Below are positions 27,072-35,679 of a stretch of 47,770 nt of DNA, one piece after another; the stretch's first letter is position 1; every line of letters begins with the position of its first letter. Source of the stretch: Bacillus sp. J33 (lineage in GTDB: Bacteria > Bacillota > Bacilli > Bacillales > Cytobacillaceae); assembly GCF_000518885.1 (NCBI RefSeq), contig NZ_JAEL01000037.1:1-47770 (forward strand), read 5' to 3'. The notes under the pieces are model-generated. The model saw only the letters and a list, made by a program, of their open reading frames with translations, made no database searches and had not been told where the DNA came from. Both the position numbers and the translations under genes were made by a program.

Positions 27072-27800
27072 ATGCATGCAAAAAGTGCTTTGAACATTTA
27101 TGTAAGAAACATAGAATCTATTTTACTATTGGGAGTTACAATCATGCTCCCTTTCCTTATTTTTCATAATTATATTGTGTCTATTTGCTATTACATTGGA
27201 AACTCGTATGGTGCACCGATATTCGGTGATCTAACCAACACCTTCTTTACAATACTCTTTCTTTCGATTTGTCAGATTCCTTTTATTCGATTTACTTTAG
27301 CAGAGATAGACGGCGAAGAAAAACGTCTGAAAAGCAGTTACATAGCTTTTATACAATATGGTTTCCAAGTTTTCGTTTTCGGAATTGTGTATGTGCTGCT
27401 TTTTTATGCAGGTTCTATTCTTTTTATCATTCCAGGTGTCTTGGTGCTATTATTTCTCTATTTATCGCCATATATTACAGTGATTCGCAACCAAAAAATC
27501 ACAAAAGCGTGGAAGACTTCAATCAAGCTCACCAAAAAGAAATTTCTCCCGCTTTTCCTTATTCTTCTAATTATGACAGTAGTTGAACTTGGTATTGGGG
27601 TAGGACTCATGTACGGGGTTTCCCTGTTTACCCAAAGCTACCTTGCGATTGTATTGAGTCAGATGTTATTAAACCTTCTTATTTTTCCTTTTTTTGTAAT
27701 TTTGTTAACTTCTTTAAGCAACGAATGGTTAGGTGTTCTATATGCTCCGAAAACGAATTTTGACGCAGGGGGAGCAAGAATTGCTCTGAGAAGAGGGTGA
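27072..27800 (+). CDS. Unrecognised polytopic membrane protein of the Tad locus
   Basis: 242 residues with about six membrane helices. A stretch IPGVLVLLFLYLSPYITVIRNQKITKAWKTSIKLTKKKFLPL resembles the conserved region of the loosely defined glycerophosphoryl-diesterase-membrane-like proteins (typical IPG ... AW..S). Function unknown. It begins 20 bases after the preceding gene and ends four bases before the TadE-like gene, so it is part of the operon. Possibly helps pseudopilin insertion, which is a guess. Confidence 0.72.
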   Translation: MHAKSALNIYVRNIESILLLGVTIMLPFLIFHNYIVSICYYIGNSYGAPIFGDLTNTFFTILFLSICQIPFIRFTLAEIDGEEKRLKSSYIAFIQYGFQVFVFGIVYVLLFYAGSILFIIPGVLVLLFLYLSPYITVIRNQKITKAWKTSIKLTKKKFLPLFLILLIMTVVELGIGVGLMYGVSLFTQSYLAIVLSQMLLNLLIFPFFVILLTSLSNEWLGVLYAPKTNFDAGGARIALRRG

Positions 27801-27804
27801 AAGT

Positions 27805-28206
27805 ATGAAAATAAAACATATTTTAAAAGATCAAAAGGGTTCTATAAGTTTGGAGTTTATTGGAGTGCTTCCCTTCTTTTTTATGTTTATGCTCTTAATT
27901 TTTCAAGGATTTGCCCTTGGCTACGGGGTAGTTACAGCCCAATCCGCAGTAAATGAAGCGGCAAAGGTTTATGCTGCAGGAGATACATTTGAAGAAGCCA
28001 AAGCAGCTGCTATGAAAGTGGTCGGAAATAGCAGCTCGGTAAGCTTTTCAAATCTCTCGAAATCCGAGGACTCAGAAGGAAATTTTGAAGCAACAATCAC
28101 AGTAAAAGTAGATCTGCTCTTTGTACCAGATCAGTGGAAATCAATAAATTCTTTAAATGTTACACAGAAAGCAAGCAGCCGGGTGATGAATAGTGTCTTT
28201 AATTAG
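27805..28206 (+). CDS. tadE: TadE-like pseudopilin
   Basis: 133 residues. The leader KIKHILKDQKG is followed by SISLEFIGVLPFFFMFMLLIFQGFALG; Gly before the hydrophobic stretch and Glu at +5 match a prepilin peptidase site. The extracellular part after AAKVYAAG is beta-rich. TadE-type pseudopilins are minor pilus components or assembly initiators. A GAGGGTGAAAGT ribosome site lies upstream. The gene overlaps the next by 14 bases. Confidence 0.85.
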   Translation: MKIKHILKDQKGSISLEFIGVLPFFFMFMLLIFQGFALGYGVVTAQSAVNEAAKVYAAGDTFEEAKAAAMKVVGNSSSVSFSNLSKSEDSEGNFEATITVKVDLLFVPDQWKSINSLNVTQKASSRVMNSVFN

Positions 28207-28846
28207 AAATCAAAGGGGTCATATGACTATCTTAATTATCTGGGTAATGCTTCTTTCGGGTGTCTTATTAGTAATGGGAGTCAATTTAATTAAAGCTTAT
28301 GCCGTAAAGGAAACAGCCTCCATAGGTGCAGAACAGGCTAGTATTGCTGCCACAGATGTTGTTTACGACTATGTTTTAATGGCTGTTAGGGATTATGATG
28401 AATCTTTAATTGGCATTGGTGAAGGTTTGCTTGAAGGGAAATCAGTTGAAAAGAAAATTAAAGATGAGCAATCAAATTTGATGCTGTCTAATAATACGCT
28501 AAATGAAAACCAAGCTCTACATGTCGCTGTTAATACAGTATTAAAGCAAGAACTGAGTGGGAATGAAAAGCTTAAAAGCTATATCATGGATGGATTAAGT
28601 GATAGTACAAATGAAATTTCAGCTGTAGTAAGTAATGTTATTTCTCAAAACGGGGGAAAGAGTACAGGCTTTAAGGTACAACTATTTGATTCCCAGGAGA
28701 GAATTGTGGTAGAAGGAAAGGCGACATTCAAGTCTAGTGGTAACTTATTTGATAGTTTGATAAAGGATCTCTCACAGACAGGGAAAGGTCCATCTATTCC
28801 ATTTATAGAGAAACTCTCTTGGTCAAACAAAACACTTGGAGAATAA
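28193..28846 (+). CDS. TadG-like putative pseudopilin
   Basis: 217 residues. The N-terminus RNQRGHMTILIIWVMLLSGVLLVMGVNLIKAYAV is a short basic leader plus one hydrophobic helix, as in TadG/Flp-associated proteins, but no Glu at +5 is seen. The rest is a soluble, polar extracellular domain. Starts at a GTG inside tadE with GGGTGATG upstream, so translation is coupled. Shorter than typical VWA-bearing TadG; in this locus the VWA domain sits on separate lipoproteins instead. Confidence 0.72.
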   Translation: MSLIRNQRGHMTILIIWVMLLSGVLLVMGVNLIKAYAVKETASIGAEQASIAATDVVYDYVLMAVRDYDESLIGIGEGLLEGKSVEKKIKDEQSNLMLSNNTLNENQALHVAVNTVLKQELSGNEKLKSYIMDGLSDSTNEISAVVSNVISQNGGKSTGFKVQLFDSQERIVVEGKATFKSSGNLFDSLIKDLSQTGKGPSIPFIEKLSWSNKTLGE

Positions 28847-28955
28847 GCTTGCAGCAGTTGAGTTTTTTATATGCTGGATTTTATCCACGAAGAAGAGTTT
28901 CAGCAGCAGCTGAAGCAATACCGGTAGGAATCATTAAGCAGTAAGAGGTGCTAGG

Positions 28956-29156
28956 ATGTCTAAGAAAGAGAAGAACTGGAAGCGATTTTATTTATTTATC
29001 ATGATATTCTTTTACTTCATTTACGTTCCTGTTTCAGTAGCAGAATGGATTTTTTCAGATGAAGGTATTCCATTAACGGCAATCGTTGTTGGCTTTGCTC
29101 TTCCGGTCATCAGAAAGAATCATTTGACCAAGATTAGGATAGACCTGAGAGGCTGA
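28956..29156 (+). CDS. Small membrane protein of the Tad locus
   Basis: 66 residues with two hydrophobic segments (FYLFIMIFFYFIYVPVSVAEWIF and IPLTAIVVGFALPVI) and basic ends. A good ribosome site (AAGAGGTGCTAGG) precedes the ATG. No family recognised. In the preceding 110 bases a short frame, MLDFIHEEEFQQQLKQYR, may be a relic of another gene. Confidence 0.65.
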   Translation: MSKKEKNWKRFYLFIMIFFYFIYVPVSVAEWIFSDEGIPLTAIVVGFALPVIRKNHLTKIRIDLRG

Positions 29157-29174
29157 AGCAGGTGGTGAATATCA

Positions 29175-30032
29175 ATGATTAATACAAAACCAACACCGAA
29201 ACAAATTGAAACCATAAAAAGCTATAAGAAGTTTTTCGAGAAATGGGACATGTGGGATTATGCTTATTATGACGGTTCGGAGTATTATTTTCTAAATCAG
29301 TATCTCTCGAAAATGAAAGGGATAAGCGGATATCTTATATTAAATCGTGATGGAAAAGTGATCCCTTATAAGCAAGCAAAGGATATCTTTAGATTAATGG
29401 TTAATTTCAATACTTTGATGTCTCAGGCGATTTCAGATATCCTTCCTCAATTGAAGAAAAATATGTCTCCTTTTCAGGAAAGAGTAAAGCTATTAACGAA
29501 ACATCGGGGAGTGTTTAACAGCCTTCCTTCAGCAGACGCAGCGGCCTCGGCTGATCGAATAATTAAGGAAACCAATATCACACTTGAAAATCCTAAAGTG
29601 TTAAATGACATTTATTATACTTTGGCAGATTACCAGAAAGAAACTAAAAAGGAAAAAGGTTATTTTGATCAGAAGTTCTTGGAAAAGGTAAGAAGTACGT
29701 TTAACAGTTATAGAGAATTAATGTATAACTACGGAATAAGGGAAAGATCACTTATTAAGGATTATGATATAGTAGTTGATTCTCTTGATCATCTGGAAGG
29801 GCAGATACCCGCAAAGGATCGAAAAATGATCAAGACTTTGCTGATAGCAGCAAAACAGTCCAATCAAGGAGCTTTGGAAAAGTCCATGCGGGAATTTGAG
29901 CAGGATGATAAAGGAAATAAAGTACTTATTGACCAGACAAGACTGAAAGAATCCCTTGAAGAAAAATTTGATCGAGAGGGACTAATATATTTTGAAGAAA
30001 ATATGGTCGTTAAACTAAGAAATCCAAAATAA
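29175..30032 (+). CDS. Unrecognised soluble protein, last gene of the Tad operon
   Basis: 285 residues, no signal peptide or membrane helix. The N-terminal 60 residues are rich in aromatics (KWDMWDYAYYDGSEYYFLNQYL), the rest helical and charged. It begins 18 bases after the small membrane gene with AGGTGGTGA upstream, and a terminator follows. I recognise no family. Its level of Lys/Glu and length recall the 274-residue protein earlier in the operon, but I see no clear sequence similarity. Confidence 0.72.
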   Translation: MINTKPTPKQIETIKSYKKFFEKWDMWDYAYYDGSEYYFLNQYLSKMKGISGYLILNRDGKVIPYKQAKDIFRLMVNFNTLMSQAISDILPQLKKNMSPFQERVKLLTKHRGVFNSLPSADAAASADRIIKETNITLENPKVLNDIYYTLADYQKETKKEKGYFDQKFLEKVRSTFNSYRELMYNYGIRERSLIKDYDIVVDSLDHLEGQIPAKDRKMIKTLLIAAKQSNQGALEKSMREFEQDDKGNKVLIDQTRLKESLEEKFDREGLIYFEENMVVKLRNPK

Positions 30033-30107
30033 ACATCACAAATGTTTTTAACAAACGGAAGGCGATTCCTGTCCCGCCAGCGGTGAACTCAATAAAGCTA
30101 TATTTAA

Positions 30108-30144
30108 AGTCATAAGATGCGAGTGCCAGCTTATGGCTTTTTTT
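30108..30144 (+). terminator. Terminator at the end of the Tad operon
   Basis: AGTCATAAG / CTTATGGCT stem (one G:T pair) with a 13-base loop and seven T. It separates the operon from the second VWA lipoprotein gene. Confidence 0.85.
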
Positions 30145-30247
30145 AGGATTGCGGCTGTAATGATAACTGCCTAATTGATTAATCATTAAAGGCCAAAGTT
30201 TATTTGTGTTTGACTGCTTTTATTTTACTTTATAAGGTGAGTGAAAA

Positions 30248-31654
30248 ATGAGAAGATCGAAATTATTAATAGTTGTTTTCCTTTATGTTTCCCTTATTCT
30301 TGCTGGCTGTAATCAGGATACTCAAAATAAAGCAGATAAAGATTCTGCTAAACCATCAGAAACCTCTCAGCAAGATACAAATCAAGAAGTTTTAAAGAAG
30401 GATAAAGAAAGCCAAGCTGAAAAAGAGAGCGGTTCAGAGGTCAAGGTTGACCCACTTCCTTCTACATATGAAGAGCTTGCTTCCAGACCAGTTGGAGAAC
30501 AGCATGATTTTACCTTCATGTTGAATGAAAAGGACTTGAAGAGGATGTTTGAAACTTTTAAGGATCTTCCTGATATCTCAAATAGCCCGACCTATGAGGA
30601 GCTGGATTATTTTTATCAGGAATTATTGGTTAAAATGCAGCAAGATTTTAGAGGACCCGAGGAAGCCATTAGGCAGTTGAGATTCCAGACGATTGGTGAT
30701 CCGGAAATGGAAAATACAAGATATCAATTTAAAGAGAATTTAAATGTTGAAATTCTACTGGATGCATCAGGCAGTATGGCTGGCAAGGTCAATGGAAAAA
30801 TAAAAATGGATGCAGCAAAAGAATCAATTTCAAAATTTGTTCAATCGCTGCCGAAAGAAGCCAATGTCGGTATCAGGGTTTACGGACATAAAGGGACCGG
30901 TTCTGATAAGGATAAAACATTATCCTGCAGCAGCAGTGAAATGATGTATCCTATATCAGCTTATGATGAGTCCAGCTTTCAATCTGCTTTAAATAAAATA
31001 GCTCCAAGCGGATGGACTCCTATTGAGCTTGCAATAAATGAAGCAAAAAAAGATTTGGCAAACTATGACGGTGAAAGTAATACGAACATCGTTTATTTAG
31101 TAAGTGATGGGGTTTCAACATGTGATGATGACCCTGTCAAGGCAGCAAAACAATTATACGATTCTAATATTGCTCCTATTATTAATGTGATAGGTTTTGA
31201 TGTTGATAGCGAAGGTCAAAACCAATTAAAGAGAATCGCTGATACGACTGAAGGTTTGTATGCACAGGTATCTGACGGCAGCCAGCTTAATGAAGAACTT
31301 TCAAAGCTTAATGACCTGGCAGAAACGTGGGAGAAATGGAAAGAGCAAGGGATTCAAAGCCTTGACTATAAAAAAGTGAACAACAGCATAGATATCTTTG
31401 TCTATATTACAAAAGAAGAATCAAAAGCGATAAATGAAAAAACGAAAATGAACCTTATAATGTCCCAACTTTGGCAAAAGGGTTTAATGGACAAAAAATC
31501 CTATCAGTACCTTGAACAAAAAAACAATCAGTATCACGATTGGATTCTTGAGGAAATCGAGAAGTTTGATCAAGAGCTCAAAGATTTAAATGAAAAAAGT
31601 TATGCAGAAGCTTTAAAGACTTTGGAGGAGAGATATCAGCAAAGTACCCAGTAA
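30248..31654 (+). CDS. VWA-domain lipoprotein 2
   Basis: 468 residues, paralogue of the lipoprotein encoded at 23457. Lipobox LILAGC (C21), charged linker, VWA domain with MIDAS DASGS at 172-176, then SGWTPIEL, YLVSDGVSTCDDDP and the same pair of cysteines (LSCSS, STCDD). The C-terminal helical tail ends KSYAEALKTLEERYQQ. GGTGAGTGAAAA precedes the ATG. It has its own transcription unit after the operon terminator. Likely exported and anchored to the membrane; ligand unknown. Confidence 0.85.
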   Translation: MRRSKLLIVVFLYVSLILAGCNQDTQNKADKDSAKPSETSQQDTNQEVLKKDKESQAEKESGSEVKVDPLPSTYEELASRPVGEQHDFTFMLNEKDLKRMFETFKDLPDISNSPTYEELDYFYQELLVKMQQDFRGPEEAIRQLRFQTIGDPEMENTRYQFKENLNVEILLDASGSMAGKVNGKIKMDAAKESISKFVQSLPKEANVGIRVYGHKGTGSDKDKTLSCSSSEMMYPISAYDESSFQSALNKIAPSGWTPIELAINEAKKDLANYDGESNTNIVYLVSDGVSTCDDDPVKAAKQLYDSNIAPIINVIGFDVDSEGQNQLKRIADTTEGLYAQVSDGSQLNEELSKLNDLAETWEKWKEQGIQSLDYKKVNNSIDIFVYITKEESKAINEKTKMNLIMSQLWQKGLMDKKSYQYLEQKNNQYHDWILEEIEKFDQELKDLNEKSYAEALKTLEERYQQSTQ

Positions 31655-31671
31655 TTAAAGTGGGCTAATCA

Positions 31672-31866
31672 TTGCCTTTAAGAGTATTAAGAGATGAAGG
31701 CCATATTAGCAGGGAAGCTTTCAAGCTTTTATCTGATAAAACAAGTGAACGGTTTAGCAAAGGTATGGATATGAACAAACAAATCAGGGAAGACTTAAGA
31801 AGTTTAGCTAATAAAAACTTTGAGAGTGTAAAAGAAGAAATCAACAAGAAATATAGTGAAATGTAA
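31672..31866 (+). pseudogene. Truncated tail of a third VWA lipoprotein
   Basis: A 64-codon frame whose product (LRDEGHISREAFKLLSD ... NKNFESVKEEINKKYSEM) aligns with the last 60 residues of VWA lipoprotein 1 (LRDETGALTGEAYEYILS ... NNQTYEEMQKQIDEKF). No start codon with a good ribosome site, signal peptide or VWA domain is present. It lies directly after VWA lipoprotein 2. Best read as the leftover 3' end of a tandem copy, although translation from TTG at 31672 cannot be excluded. Confidence 0.7.
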
Positions 31867-31917
31867 ATTAAAAGTGAAAATATCGATTTATCATTTATTT
31901 AAGGGTTTTATAAGTGA

Positions 31918-32055
31918 GTGGATTCTCCGTATTTGGTTAATTTGCCCGCTGATTTCCCTTCAGGAGCTTCAAATGTTTTTCCAGCTTTACATATGGGATA
32001 GGGTTATTTATAACCTTTGCATCCACTGCTCTATAAAAAAAGCCATCGAAGGTTA
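31918..32055 (+). pseudogene. Decayed fragment with a PAP2-like motif (tentative)
   Basis: One frame reads VDSPYLVNLPADFPSGASNV then FPALHMG before a stop; shifting frame continues IGLFITFASTAL. The combination resembles the P-S/A-LH active-site region of membrane phosphatases of the PAP2 superfamily. Too short and broken to be functional. The rest of the gap up to 32211 holds nothing I can support. Confidence 0.3.
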
Positions 32056-32211
32056 AATTTTATTTTTAATAAAGTATAGCTATATAGCATTTCTTTTTAT
32101 AAAAAAGGGGACATAAGACCCAGGAACAATAATAAAGCAAAAGACGTAAAAGGAATAAGGAAACAGTGATTTTTTTATAATCTGTAAGAGAAGGCTAATT
32201 AGGGGGGTAAC

Positions 32212-33912
32212 ATGGTGCGTAAAAATCCTTTTGTTATCGTTTTTGTATGTTTAATTAGCAGCTTGCTGCTCCTTTCCGCATGCAGCGATCCGGATCCAAG
32301 CAGTGCCGAGGCCAAAGCGGAGAAGAAGGAAGAAAATAAATTTGAAAAGCTGGCTAAAGAAAAAAACAAGGAACTGGTACTTGAGCCTCTGGAGCTGACT
32401 TCTTATAGCGAGGAAGTCGGGGCAGCTTTAACAAACCCTGAATATAAGGAGTTTGCTGCGAATGGCAAGGTGGTTATTGAAGGGAAGGTTGAGAAATATT
32501 CAGCGTTAAAGTCTGACTATGCCTGGATCAAGGTTCGTTCTACTGGGGATGGACCGGCAGGAAACGACCTTGAATATTACACACAAATCAAGGAAGGGAA
32601 ATTTAAGCAGGACATCCGCTTTTTCAATGGGGAAGGCGAGTACAAAGTAAGCATACAGCTTCCAAGTACGGATAGCGGGAATTATTATTATGATCTTGCC
32701 TCATTCACTGTCCACAATGTCAATCCGGATACGGAACGTGACGTAACCTTTACTCCGTTTGGCCAGGAAGCAGAGCTGGCTTTGGATTTGAAATCCAGTT
32801 ATGTGAAAGGGAAAGAAGTTTTCACCCTGGAAGGTGAAGCTGGGAACCTGACGGAAAGTGATTCAATTATGCTCAAATTGAACAAGGATAGTGAAATGTG
32901 GAAGCATGTGATCCCGGTCAAAAATGGAAAGTTCTCTTATGAAGTTCCTTTATTTTACGGGAAAGGCCTTCATCAGCTCGAGATATTGGTACCAGATAAA
33001 GAACGTGATAATTATTATCAGACCGCCACAACGCTTTTAATAGATAATGAGTCTGATAGAATAATGAGCCCGATTGAATTCTCCAAAACGTATGAAGAAC
33101 GCGGAGTAACGCTGGAGTATCCGCAATACGGCGGTGAAGAGTCAGATGGCACTTTTTCTGTTAAAGGAAAAATTGATCCGAAGGCGGAGTTTGGCCCTGA
33201 AACCACACACATCTATATCACGACTAAAAAGGGAGAGGACGAGGCGCTCGATGTCATCCCTGTAGAAGATTTCACTTTTGATGATTCTTTTTACTTGAGG
33301 TTTGGCCCTGGTACGTATGAAGTTACATTAAGTGTTCCGGAAATTAAAGAAAAGAACAGTGATTATTTCCGGTATTATGGGTTTGCCAAGTTTGAAGTGG
33401 AGTCTGAAGGTGAAGATAAGCGGGACCTGCTGCCTTCAAGAGGCGTCCAATCAGATGCCCCTCAAATTAAAGAGCTGGCTGATGAGCTGACAGGCGGGAT
33501 AGCCGGGGACAGGGATAAAGCGAAAGCGATCTATGATTACGTCGCAAAAAACGTTTCGTATGATGTGGAAAAGCTGGAAACAGATAATTTCAGCTGGGAT
33601 GATAGCGCACTGAAAACGCTGGATTCCAAGACTGGTGTCTGCCAGGATTACGCCTATCTTGCCATTGCTCTCCTGCGGGCCAGCGATATGGAAGCCCGTT
33701 TTGTAGAAGGCACTGCTTTCGGCGGTTTCTGGCCTCAGAATCATGCATGGGTGGAAGTGAAAGTGGAAGGAAACTGGCTGACTATGGATCCAACATGGGG
33801 AGCAGGCTACATAAAAGATGATAAATTTGTAGCTGCTTTTAATGAGAAATACTTTGATCCCGATCAGAATGAATTTGAAAAAACTCATAATCGAAAAGGG
33901 ATTTCGTATTAA
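32212..33912 (+). CDS. Transglutaminase-domain lipoprotein
   Basis: 566 residues. Lipobox LLLSAC (C24), then three similar beta-sandwich-like modules (about 85-170, 190-280, 300-395; each with V.GK/EG and later tyrosine-rich strands such as NYYYDLASFTVHN, NYYQTATTLLIDN, DYFRYYGFAKFEV), then a transglutaminase-like fold at about 415-545. The catalytic triad is visible: C477 (GVCQDYA), H511 (QNHAWVEV), D526 (MDPTWG). Such enzymes act as cysteine proteases or protein cross-linkers on the cell surface. AGGGGGG precedes the ATG. A strong hairpin follows. Confidence 0.88.
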   Translation: MVRKNPFVIVFVCLISSLLLLSACSDPDPSSAEAKAEKKEENKFEKLAKEKNKELVLEPLELTSYSEEVGAALTNPEYKEFAANGKVVIEGKVEKYSALKSDYAWIKVRSTGDGPAGNDLEYYTQIKEGKFKQDIRFFNGEGEYKVSIQLPSTDSGNYYYDLASFTVHNVNPDTERDVTFTPFGQEAELALDLKSSYVKGKEVFTLEGEAGNLTESDSIMLKLNKDSEMWKHVIPVKNGKFSYEVPLFYGKGLHQLEILVPDKERDNYYQTATTLLIDNESDRIMSPIEFSKTYEERGVTLEYPQYGGEESDGTFSVKGKIDPKAEFGPETTHIYITTKKGEDEALDVIPVEDFTFDDSFYLRFGPGTYEVTLSVPEIKEKNSDYFRYYGFAKFEVESEGEDKRDLLPSRGVQSDAPQIKELADELTGGIAGDRDKAKAIYDYVAKNVSYDVEKLETDNFSWDDSALKTLDSKTGVCQDYAYLAIALLRASDMEARFVEGTAFGGFWPQNHAWVEVKVEGNWLTMDPTWGAGYIKDDKFVAAFNEKYFDPDQNEFEKTHNRKGISY

Positions 33913-33960
33913 TTTTAGCTACAGGGTGTTCCCATAAATGAATAACAGACATTTAAGCAA

Positions 33961-34006
33961 AACAAAGAGAAAGTGCCAATGATTGAAGCGGCACTTTCTC
34001 TTTGTT
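33961..34006. terminator. Hairpin terminator after the transglutaminase lipoprotein
   Basis: Perfect 17-base stem AACAAAGAGAAAGTGCC / GGCACTTTCTCTTTGTT with a 12-base loop. The terminal T-rich arm serves the + strand, and the minus-strand reading also ends T-rich, so it could act in both directions. Confidence 0.75.
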
Positions 34007-34064
34007 AAAATGCTCCTCCGCCAGAGCCGCTGCCTGATGGTCCTGAGTAGTCAGGCTTCATTTT
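34005..34064 (-). pseudogene. Relic of the 3' end of a minus-strand gene (Gly/Ser-rich tail)
   Basis: The minus strand reads GKMKPDYSGPSGSGSGGGAF and stop, a Gly/Ser-rich C-terminus like those of TPM-domain or DUF2207-type membrane proteins. An in-frame stop lies a short way upstream, so no gene remains. It abuts the hairpin, whose minus-strand reading would have been its terminator. Confidence 0.4.
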
Positions 34065-34183
34065 ACCAATTAGGTGGAAAAACGATTAAATAAATCCAAA
34101 TACCCTTTCGGATATTTTCTGAAAATTATAAAATTATGCTGACTGGGCTTTAATGTCCGGATTTTCCTTAAGGAGGGAAATGC

Positions 34184-35647
34184 TTGATAAAACAAATGGC
34201 GGGAGTTGTGTTTTGTATGATGCTTCTTTTTCCTGGTTTTGTTAGGGCAGGCGGTTTTGGCGGTGATGACAGGGGAACTCCGGGTTATTGGTATACAGGA
34301 GAAACACCGTCCTTCATTGATCCAGCCAAATCTCCTCTTGTATTTGTCCATGGGTATAACAATTCATCAGCTGTCTGGCATGAAGGAAATGATATGTATG
34401 AAGTAGCTTTGGCGAATGGCTATGAAACGGCCTTCATCGATCTTCATCATGATCGGGATATGTGGGCAAATGGCGCATTGCTTGCTGAAAAACTCGAGGA
34501 AATATATCATCATTTCGGCGGGAAAAAGCTTGTGGTCATCGGCTATAGCAAAGGCGGAGTAGATGCCCAATCAGCGCTTGTTCATTACGGAGCCCATCAA
34601 TACGTGTCTAATGTCATTTCACTATCCTCCCCCCATCATGGAACCCAGCTTGCAGATCTCGCGCATAGCAGTGCCGCCTGGTGGCTTGCTGCTCTCCTTG
34701 GAAACAACAATGAAGCTACAGAATCCCTTCAGACAGGCAATATGCAATATTTTCGAAGTATAACGGATAACCATTCAAATGCCGCTAAGAACAATTATTA
34801 TACGCTTGGCGGTACAAAATGGGGCTCGTTTGGAAGCGCTACCTATTGGGGAGGCTTATACTTAAGCCAATACGGTAAAAGCGATGGCGTTGTAACAGCG
34901 GTTAATTCCCGCCTGCCTGGAGCTTCTATTGTTCAGGAAGGCAGCTGGAATCATACAACCATCCGGGAAGGGTCCTATACATTTCAGGTGTTTAGGCCAT
35001 ATACAACAGCTGCCCAGCCTGCTGCAATGCTGGCTTCCGCAAGCGTGGAAGCCCCATTAAGCCAGCCGGCTGTAAATTCCATTGTCAAAGGCGGCAAGGC
35101 TGGAATGTCGGTAAGCGACCAATTTACCATTGAAGAAGATGTTAAATCCATGACAGTGTCCTTCTTAAGTGATAAGAATCTGTCCACCTTGAAATTGTCC
35201 GGTCCGGACGGACAGGAATACAAGACAAAAAAAGCCTATAAAGAAGAAGCTGAATTCTTTAAAGGAGCATGGGTCCATCAGTTTGAAATCAATGCTCCTG
35301 AAGCAGGAAAATGGTCATTAAAAGGGCCAGGAAATGCCTCATACCTTTACACGGTCACTATTGACAGTCCGTTAAATGATGAAATCCAAGGCAAGGCTGG
35401 CATAATGAATAGCCATAAAGCCTTTAAAACAAAATGGACTTACTTCGGGTTTGATCCTTCAGGCAAGAAGCTGCAAAAAAAGGCTATGGGAGAAAAAAAT
35501 GGCCTAATGTCAGATGGTGATTTAAGAAAGGAAGGCGTGTACAATGTAACTACAGACGTACAGGGGCTAACCTCAAAGGGGAAACCTTATGAAAGAACAA
35601 TCATTGAGTCTTTTTATGTAGATAAGAAAGGAAAACGGCATAATTAA
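34184..35647 (+). CDS. Secreted lipase-like alpha/beta hydrolase
   Basis: 487 residues with a Sec signal peptide (about 1-22). The hydrolase core shows the oxyanion region FVHGYNN (54-60), nucleophile elbow GYSKG with S122, and likely triad partners D234 (KSDGVV) and H257 (WNHTTI); LSSPHHGT is typical of lipases of this type. From about 290 to the end lies a beta-rich C-terminal domain. Probably hydrolyses lipids or esters outside the cell. The start is a TTG with AAGGAGGG six bases before it. A hairpin terminator follows. Confidence 0.88.
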   Translation: MIKQMAGVVFCMMLLFPGFVRAGGFGGDDRGTPGYWYTGETPSFIDPAKSPLVFVHGYNNSSAVWHEGNDMYEVALANGYETAFIDLHHDRDMWANGALLAEKLEEIYHHFGGKKLVVIGYSKGGVDAQSALVHYGAHQYVSNVISLSSPHHGTQLADLAHSSAAWWLAALLGNNNEATESLQTGNMQYFRSITDNHSNAAKNNYYTLGGTKWGSFGSATYWGGLYLSQYGKSDGVVTAVNSRLPGASIVQEGSWNHTTIREGSYTFQVFRPYTTAAQPAAMLASASVEAPLSQPAVNSIVKGGKAGMSVSDQFTIEEDVKSMTVSFLSDKNLSTLKLSGPDGQEYKTKKAYKEEAEFFKGAWVHQFEINAPEAGKWSLKGPGNASYLYTVTIDSPLNDEIQGKAGIMNSHKAFKTKWTYFGFDPSGKKLQKKAMGEKNGLMSDGDLRKEGVYNVTTDVQGLTSKGKPYERTIIESFYVDKKGKRHN

Positions 35648-35654
35648 TTCGCGG

Positions 35655-35679
35655 GGCTGCTGAGAAGCAGTCTTTTTTT
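35655..35679 (+). terminator. Terminator after the lipase-like gene
   Basis: GGCTGCT / AGCAGTC stem with a GAGA tetraloop (one G:T pair), followed by seven T. Confidence 0.85.
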
